DNA of 64,000 bases from Rhizoctonia solani (taxonomy: Eukaryota > Basidiomycota > Agaricomycetes > Cantharellales > Ceratobasidiaceae), in the NCBI RefSeq assembly GCF_016906535.1, contig NC_057375.1, positions 682,001 to 746,000 of the forward strand, given 5' to 3'. Positions 56,582-64,000 of the stretch are shown piece after piece. The notes below the pieces were generated by a model. That model was given only the letters and a program-made list of their open reading frames with translations, was not told where the DNA came from and did no database searches. Position numbers and translations under genes: made by a program. Each line of letters begins with the position of its first letter. Positions within the stretch are counted from its first letter, which is position 1.

Positions 56582-58122
56582 TCAGCTGTGAGAACAGTCG
56601 GGGATAGTCACGTCTTTGAGTTTTTTACTAGTTGAGAAAAAGGTGTCAGCAATAGATTCAGAAATAGTCAAATGTGACCATGACGCAGGAACTTACTCTG
56701 AGTCGAAAAGACCCCACCACCCCTCAACACCGCCGTACATGACATCCTTCCATGGCTCATCCTTGAACTCGAAGAAGAAGTACTTGGTCTGGTTGGTGTT
56801 GGATGCGCATACAAACGTGTCCAGGAAGATTTGGAGGTTAGGAACAGACGCTGCGGAAGCACCGTTGGTCTCTGACGCAACACTCGAAGATTTCTAAAAT
56901 AACAATCGTTAGTAATGCTTCAGGGACTAGGGTCTCAGAGGCTGATACTTACAGTGGGCCACCCTGTTTCGGCAATGTACATCGTTGGGTTATTGGATAC
57001 AGTTGCGGCTTGTGCAACGTTGGTCTGTTGGAAAAAGTCGTATGTCCAGGTGGCAGCATCGTCGATGGTCGTGTTGGCGAACCAAGGATGGACGTTGGCC
57101 AAACTAAAAATACCCCAGGTTAACGTCTAAATCGAACTGGCGCCACACCTAAAAATAAAAGCTTACCCGTAATCGATTGCCTGGAGGAGTGGCGTATTGA
57201 AGTACGCCCCGGCGTCACTGGTTCCCACAGGGAGTGTCTTGCTAAGGCTCAAACCCGACAACATCGTACGGGTGTCTTGGATCTTGGTCGCCAAGCTTGA
57301 CGCGGCAGCCAACCCAGCAGTACCTGTCGCTGTGGTCTCGCCCGCTGCGGTCACGCTGTTGAGGATAAACTCGTTTCCGACGGTTACTCCGGCAATGTGG
57401 TCAGTTCCGTAGGTAGTGATAGCGTCCTTGATCAAATCACGTTGGCGAGTATAAGCAGTGTCATCTTCATTCACATCTGCCGAGTGCATAAGATGTCCCA
57501 TTCTTGACCATATTAGGAGCAATTCGGATACTCACAAATTCCAACAAACACGTCCAAGTTGACCTTGGTGTCTTGGATAGCCTGCAAGACGAGCGCAGTC
57601 TGGTTACAGTCAGCACCATAGAGACGAATGCGGGTCGTAAGCTGCGACATGAGCTGAATGTCTTCGGTGACGTTGGCTTGGGTGGCTCCGCAGTCAGGGA
57701 GCAGTGCGCCCAGAGGCGTGTAAGCGAATCCGTAGAAAGAATTCTTCAGCCGAGAATCCTTTTCGAATTTGGATGGGTCATTAGGATCAGCCTTGACGAC
57801 CCCAGCCGTGCCGGGAATGGTGACCATGGATCCGTCGCTCGAAGATCCCGAGCCAGAACCAAACGAGCCCGAGCTACCGCCCGACTTTCGGCTGAGGCCT
57901 ACACCTAGACCGACGCCCAAACCGACGACGACCAAAAGGGCGGCAATACTGCCGTATATCCACATCCTAGCACCGCATTGATCAGCTATTTTTGAACGGC
58001 CCCGGCATGGGTGCTAAATTTACACACTTGGCTCGTTTCTTTTCTTTCATTTGTTGTTCGAGCCATGGACTGGAGTTGTCTTGTCCTGAGCCGTTGAGGT
58101 TGCTGTATTTCTCGGCCTGCAT
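56582..58122 (-). CDS. GH17 beta-1,3-glucanase, type II membrane protein
   Basis: Cleaves or remodels cell-wall beta-1,3-glucan. Exons, in order of translation: 58028-58122, 57536-57966, 57167-57476, 56953-57103, 56697-56893, 56582-56627; together 410 codons (409 aa). The cytosolic N-terminus (SPWLEQQMKEKKRAK) is followed by one membrane helix (SIAALLVVVGLGVGLGVGL), a Ser/Gly linker and the GH17 barrel: SFYGFAYTPLG, TTRIRLYGADCNQT, the acid/base Glu in VTVGNEFI, PVGTSDAGAY, LANVHPWFANTT, the nucleophile Glu in YIAETGWPT, and YFFFEFKDEPWKD ... GWWGLFD, ending KDVTIPDCSHS. The short first exon, found from the basic residues before the helix, is the best start; ATG at 57965 would leave no cytosolic segment. 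Type II anchoring is usual for basidiomycete SCW-like GH17 enzymes. Intact. Confidence 0.9.
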
Positions 58123-60556
58123 GATGGTTTCTCACGTGTGTCGAGATCAATTGGGGTGGTCGGGGAGTCGGGTCAACGCGGTTTGATCGCTAGTGAATTA
58201 TGCGCCTGTTCCCGACTGACGCCTCAGACACTGCGAGACATTAGCGGTGCGCAGTAGTTTCCAAGACTGGAGGACATACCAAAGACAGAAAGAAAAGTCA
58301 AGAACAGTGAAGACGATGACAGGTAGTAGATATTATAGTGCACTGTCGAAATGGAGGAGGCGAGGTGGAGGTAGAAAGCGGGCGGCCATCATTGCGCAGC
58401 TTTTCAAGTGCTGCGATTTGATGGACAGCCGCAGTTCTGAAAACCACGCACAGTGGATTTTCACAGCCGGCATTACAGCCGAAATTGATATCCGGGGCAA
58501 TTAACCCTATTCTGTGTGGTCAGAATGTACTTGGGGCGGCTACCGGTTTGGGAAGCCCTTACTCAGCTTAAGGGGTCCACTTGGCGCCTACCATTAGGAC
58601 CAATCGAGGCTGTGTTACGCTGAGTTCTCTTTGCCTCGGCGCGAACTTGGCGGGGCTGCAAGATTCTTGGAAAGCGTACGCTATTTTCAAGATGACCAGT
58701 GGGCATGACTAATACTCTGAAATAATTAGAGCAGGCATATGCATAGTATCCAAGGCCTTCCAGGGTACCCATCCCCGGACATACGCGGTCCTGTCCAGCC
58801 GTCGATCAGGTGGACGATCCCCGGAAATCGACAGACATAACAGCAAACCGGGAGAACGGAAGGGTCGTTAGTGATTCTAGAACATAGCACAGCATGGACC
58901 ATAGAAGGGACAGAGATGGAAGTTGACGGGTGTCTTGCCAGTTCAGGTATGTGCACATCGAGAACAGGCTGGATAGATCTGGTATATCAGTGAAGAAAGG
59001 GTACAGCGCTTGATAAAGGGGAACGGTTTAGCAACGATTTTATTGACTCAGTGATTAACGTACGTTTGTTAAGGTTCATCCTTTGAAAGCTGGAACTGTA
59101 CACTGGGGCATGCAATTGGTATCATGTGTCTCTAAAAAGACCCTTCCACAATAAATGTGTGCTAAAAATAGATCCGTTAAGAGCTTGGACGGCTGGACTT
59201 GGTACGCCCGGCGGTCAACTCGACCTCGGCAAGAAATTTGTCAGAAAACCGGGGACTTTGGCCCTGGACGGCAAGAGCGTGTCATCTCCGCATTGCCGAG
59301 GAATTTGTTCGAAGAAAGTGGCTGGTGTGTATAATAAGTTCGAAATAACCACGCGCGCCTGTCTAGTTAAAATGTAACCAGGCTTGGTCGTTGGAGTCGC
59401 TGGTGGTTGCGCAGCGCAACAGTCGTTACTAGCGTCGGCGCTTGGTGTTTGACAATTTCAAAAATGGCACCCAAGAAGGTGTATTGGAAACTTGTAGCTA
59501 TGAGGTCTTGGCAAGTACTTCTATAGTGTCTTGTGAGCCAGGGCCTTAAAGCGGGTGTTTACGTGGCTCAAACGAAAAGTCTGAGTGAGAAAAATTGATT
59601 GCCTGAGCCAAGTGTCGGAGGCATGTCGTTTGTCAGAGAGCACTCCGAAAGAATGAGCAAGTAGGTCTATACCTCCCGTCATGGACTGGGTTGCTGAAGA
59701 CCGCAGAGAAGCCTTGAGTCCACTTTGATTTCGATTACAAATCCGTAAATAAAGCGTATGTGCCTCATAATCCCGTATGAATATGTTTGCTGCGGGGACG
59801 CCCTGGTTGCCTTATCGCATGCACACTAAGATTACACTTGCAGTGATTCTGAGCGTAGCTGCAGTTCATGACATACTCCTTCTATAAGGCCAACCCAATT
59901 AATAATGCCAAATATTTCAGCTAGTTGGAATGCGCGAATTCTGCTCCCAGATGCTAGTACCGGTGCTACATAGTGATCAGAGTGCCCATTGAATAATCTA
60001 TACAAGATCACTTTGATACAACCGATGTATACTTCCTAGGTATTCACAATGTATATCGGGATACTTGCTCAACCAACGCAAGTGAGCGAGATTTTGTATC
60101 TGACAAAAAGCTCGATGGTATCGAGCTCAATTTCACTCTCTCGGCGTTGATCGTGTTGTCGTAGTTATAGCGGCTTCTTTATCTACTTTCTTTCGATGAG
60201 TGGGGTTTCAATTCGCATTATAACACCAATTGAAATCATAGTTTACTTGAATTGAGATCCAACAGTAGCCACCTTATCCATCACTACAAGTGACAAAAAC
60301 GAGCTCATTGTATGCTGAACTGCTTCTTCAACAGGGGCTTGGAGCGCGTTTAATGATATACAACTTGTGCTTTCTTTTAAGACTGCCAGCCTAAAACCTG
60401 GGCGAGCGCCCAGTATATAATATAATAGTTTTGCTCAGGCGTGCCACATTCCTCGTTCATAGATCGACAACGTCGTTCAAAATAAAGTGTTTTCCAGGCA
60501 AGCAGCCGCCTATCTGGCTATGCCATCAATTCCAACTATTTACACAACTTGGGAGT
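58123..60556. other. Long intergenic region, no gene supported
   Basis: Contains the GH17 promoter at its left end (purine-rich 58255-58320 is a possible regulatory stretch). Frames at 58247-58504, 58563-58956 and 59126-59377 show no family resemblance or splice context. Confidence 0.4.
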
Positions 60557-62122
60557 TCAAGGCAACTCGGGCGTATCAGCATACAGCATTGCTTGAAACA
60601 CAGGAGGATATTGAGCACCGATAACTTCTGTCTCGTCCACCAACTTCCTCAGCGTCTGAATTTCTTCAGTAGTCAGTTTGATCTGACCGGCACCGATATT
60701 TTCCTCGATGTACTCAATGCGCTGCGACCTGGACAATACAACTTATGAGTCCTAAGGCCTCATGTTCAAGTGTGATTACTAACCCTGGGATGGGAATAAT
60801 ATCGTCCCCTTGCTCGAGCAAGTATGCAAGAGCCACTTGACCCGAAGTTGCGTTATGGGCCTTCCCGATCTGCTTGAACGCATCAACTAACTTCAGAATT
60901 TTCGGGAAGTTTTCCTGAGAATATTTCGGGATTTGCTTTCGGAGGTCACTATCCGAAAATTCACTGTGAGAAGTCTAAAAAGAAAGCTAAGTATGTAGAT
61001 ACAACGAGCCTAACTATCGCTTACGATTTGTCCTGTGATCAAACCTTTGCCCAAGGGAGAATAGGCTACAATAGCAATTCCAAGCTCTCGCGCTGTTTCC
61101 AGAAGGTGTCCTTGTTTCTCTATTGAACGCTCAAACGGCGAATACTTGATAAAATGTCAAGAATAGCCTTTTCTTTGTGAAGCTCTCCGATTAACCTCGA
61201 CTTGAATAGCAGCGATTGGGTGGACCTTGTGAGCGCGGCGGAGTGTTGCGGGTGAAGGTTGGGAAAGCCCGATGTAGCGAATTTTTCCAGCCCTTTATGC
61301 GACATGTGAGTGGCTACAGATTTTATGTGGATTTTAAGCTCCTTACTTGACTAGCTCTGCTAGGAAATTCATGGTCACTTCGATTGGCGTCTTTGGATCG
61401 ATGCGGTGTATGTAGTATAAATCAATGACATCGACACCTAATTTCTTTAAGGAATACTCAAAGCACTTTTAGGCACTATAAGACCTTAAATATTAGCATA
61501 TGAAAAAGGCGGGCCTTGTGGTGCATACTATTCTGGTGTCCCATCTGCACGTGGTCTGTCAGATTGGCTGAAATCTACGCCGAACTGATTGGTATGGATT
61601 AAAACTATGTCAACCAGGGGGTTAAGTTGTATTCACTTACTTTTGTTGCTAAGAAGATCTGGTATCAAGACATACTATCAGTTTACTATTGGTTAAACAC
61701 CTGGATATGTTACCTGATCACGTTTTCCTGTACGTTTAAACCAATTGCCGATCAACTCTTCAGAGTCACCCTGGTGTATCATCTCAGCTTAGTCGCAATA
61801 TACCTCAATAATTCGAATTAGCTCACGTATATATTGGAGGTATCCCAATGAGTACACCCAAGCTCGAGTAGTCGGTCCAACACCTATAAATCTGTTAATT
61901 CCAAATGATTACAGCTCAGAACTGAATAGCTCTCACCTTAAACCTGGGTTCATTCTCGGAGGAAACAAAGTTCCCATATGTCTTGCCGCCAATCCCCTGG
62001 GGCGACCGATTAACTGTTAGCACGCCCAACTGCGTTATGGACAAAAATCACACCATAGATCCAAAACCAATAGCAGGGAAACTCGAACCGCCAATGCGTC
62101 GAACTATCATGGAAGCAGGCAT
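60557..62122 (-). CDS. Aldo/keto reductase, probable nonsense codon
   Basis: A NADPH-dependent reductase of aldehydes and ketones with a TIM barrel, of the fungal YakC/AKR13-like type. ATG at 62122 ([20 protein letters not shown]). Seen in order: [23 protein letters not shown] (catalytic Asp and Tyr), [19 protein letters not shown] (Lys), [37 protein letters not shown] (His), [94 protein letters not shown]; ends YADTPELP (TGA at 60557-60559). About nine introns. At the junction after GTPEY the only splice that keeps frame reads [17 protein letters not shown], with TAA (61469-61471) where a codon such as AAA (Lys) is expected. So this allele may be inactive, unless there is a base error. Confidence 0.75.
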
Positions 62123-62188
62123 GGTAGTATATGAAGTATTAAAATAACAGTGCGCTGAGGTGAAGGATGTGGATAGGCATTGGTCTAC

Positions 62189-62195
62189 TTTTATA
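62189..62195 (-). promoter_or_regulatory. TATA box of the aldo/keto reductase
   Basis: TATAAAA on the minus strand, 67 bases upstream of the ATG at 62122. Confidence 0.5.
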
Positions 62196-62296
62196 CAGCT
62201 GCAACTTATGTTATCAAATGGCGGGGACAGGATATAATGCGATGTTTTGTCTGCTTGAACGTAGGAGAGAGAGCTCCACTTGCTCGCGTAGCTGAG

Positions 62297-62493
62297 GCTA
62301 ACTCCCGCGCATGTTCGTTACTTGGTATTCCATTTCTATAAAAGGCATGGAAGGCTTTCTAACGCTAACTCCCGCGCATGTTCGTTACTCGGTGTTCTAT
62401 TTTTACAGCAGGCATGGAAGGCCTCCTAACGCTAACTCCCGCGCATATTTGTTACTCGGTATTCGGTTTCTATAAAAGTCATGGAAGGCCTCC
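62297..62493. repeat. Tandem repeat, 67-bp unit, about three copies
   Basis: Units begin at 62297, 62364 and 62431, each starting GCTAACTCCCGCGCAT. They share TTACTYGGT and GGCATGGAAGGC-type endings and differ at a few positions. Copies 1 and 3 contain TCTATAAAAG. The array is about 100 bases upstream of the aldo/keto reductase TATA box. Confidence 0.85.
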
Positions 62494-64000
62494 ACCGGGT
62501 TGACTATCTTCCGCCTATTGGAAATAAACATCCACTACAACCTGCTAATATAGTCAGCGCTACGACAAACCAAGCCAGCATCCTAGTCATTTGATTCATA
62601 CACGATGAAATACGATATGATATTCATGATGAGCAGCGAATTCGTTAATCAGCATGAGTCGTCTCAACAAGCACGAACGACAATGACTGATACGATGAGT
62701 AAAGCAATGGCTGAGCTAATGACTAAAGGTTCAGTGTACGATGCCTAATATGATTTGTAATGTACTATCTACATATGTATAAAGACGTGATCTTAAATCG
62801 TAGTCTCTCGCCACTCGAGTGGCACTCGTAGTTACTCACTAGTAGCTGGACTAGTAGTCCACTTAGTTAAGAAGCTAATCTGTAGTACACCCTAGGTTAG
62901 GTTACGCAGACGTGATCTATTTCAGTAGAACCAGAGATCTAAAATCGCCTTCAGTAAATCTTACCAACCGTGAGTATATGATAAATGACATCAGGCGTGC
63001 GGGGTAATGAATTTGTACCTCAAAGGGTTGAACGCGCGCCCATTCTTATAATCTGCCACACTTGCGCACAAAATGTTGTGTAGCGCTAGAAACAACCCAT
63101 TCCAGGGGCGTTGCTCTTGCTTCAAGCTCAGCGTAGAATATCGAAAGGCAAAGGTGACTATTTCTGTGGATGGTAAACAAGCTTCCTAAGGATAGCTTCT
63201 ATTGATATTAAAGTTCTTCCGAAGGCCAGAATTTGCAATCTTTGGCCTTGTGGAAGCCGGCCTCAGTCAAACCGCATGTGTCAACAGACTTATGTATCAG
63301 GGCATACGCCAAATGGCCTTGGTTTTTATGGTAGGAATAATTGGTGATAGGGTCGCTATGTATGTTGACCGAAGGCTTCATTAACATGAAAGCCCATGTT
63401 CAAGCGGAATACGGGTCCTACCAAATGAAAAACCAATGGATCCTTGTCCAATTCACCTCATCGTCAAGCGTCAAATACTGAGTGAGATTCCAAATAGAGA
63501 CACTCAAATAAGTAGGCCAGGACAGTGGCACATATACCTGAAGTATTACCAAGCTAAGTAGTACAATATAAATCTTTTGTTTTCAGAATAGCATACAAAT
63601 GAACAAAGCTTGTATGTATACTGAGTACGGTAGTTTGTACGGACCAATCGCTGAAGTAGAACAGCTATACAAATGACCATCGAAACTGAATATGGCGGAT
63701 ACGGTTGGCTAATATGGGATATCAGTGCCCGACATTACTGTAATATTAAGTGAGGTCAATACGCATTTACTACACACACTATCTGAGGCACTGTGGTGTG
63801 ATAAGATCCTGAAAATCAGTACATCAGTAAAAAATTCCTTTTTTGAGTAGGATATGGTCTGAAAATTGCAATGTTAGTATGCGTCCCTCAGCATGAATCA
63901 GACTATGGAAGAATTGATACCTAAAATCAGTATGTATTGATCTTGATTTCAGCTCAATTCTCACTTAAACACACGCACTGATTTTCAGCATTATAACCTT
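62494..64000. other. Intergenic to window end, no gene seen
   Basis: AT-rich. Words such as AAAATCAGTA recur at 63810-63930. The frame at 63202-63384 is not recognisable. A short palindromic patch CACTCGAGTGGCACTCG occurs near 62810-62828. Confidence 0.4.

Noticed and set aside
58247..58504. 85-codon plus-strand frame upstream of GH17
   Set aside because: Overlaps the probable GH17 promoter, Arg/Lys-rich because of purine-rich DNA; no support.

Overview
The window looks like nuclear DNA of a filamentous basidiomycete. Genes are split by many GT-AG introns of about 50-65 bases. Several families are typical of Agaricomycetes (pyranose 2-oxidase, membrane-anchored GH17 glucanase, Zn2Cys6 regulators). 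A chromodomain Ty3/Gypsy element is present. A Rhizoctonia/Thanatephorus-like species is my best guess; that is inference, not a database result. All gene models were spliced by eye. For P2Ox (542 aa), the UBX protein (548 aa), GH17 (409 aa) and the third Zn2Cys6 regulator (584 aa) the exon lengths sum to a multiple of three.

Layout. 0-10 kb: end of a tannase/feruloyl esterase, a small conserved protein, an epoxide hydrolase, phosphoglucomutase and a four-helix membrane protein. The last three all carry single-base indels that break otherwise well conserved frames. 11.9-13.8 kb: an SGNH (phospholipase B-like) esterase on the minus strand. 15-34 kb: two paralogous Zn2Cys6 transcription factors in tandem on the minus strand, separated by a complete 8.9-kb LTR retrotransposon (two 337-bp LTRs, 5-bp target duplication CCACG). 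36-42 kb: an Ubx2/FAF2-like ERAD factor and a ferric reductase. 45-47 kb: pyranose 2-oxidase. 50-55 kb: a sugar-permease-like MFS transporter divergent from a third Zn2Cys6 regulator. 56.6-58.1 kb: a type II membrane GH17 beta-1,3-glucanase. 60.6-62.1 kb: an aldo/keto reductase with a probable nonsense codon.

Working together. There is no obvious biosynthetic cluster. Several genes fit extracellular carbon use and wood or plant decay: feruloyl esterase, P2Ox as an H2O2 source, ferric reductase for iron uptake or Fenton chemistry, GH17 and the MFS permease. The MFS/regulator head-to-head pair sharing 526 bases is the best candidate for a local regulatory unit.

Main points for a second look: (1) the retrotransposon has indistinguishable LTRs but carries Asp-to-Asn changes at catalytic positions of both reverse transcriptase and integrase plus an in-frame TGA in the protease, all explainable by CpG transitions; it also has two extra ORFs. 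(2) The paralogous regulators share 9-nt and 11-nt microexons, and the MFS gene may have a 1-nt microexon and GC-AG introns. (3) Two MITEs have clear target duplications: 128 bp with TA, and 168 bp with 71-bp arms and an 8-bp duplication. (4) Indels cluster at 4.4-9.5 kb, which looks like a consensus-quality problem or local decay. Roughly half of the window is intergenic sequence in which I see no gene.
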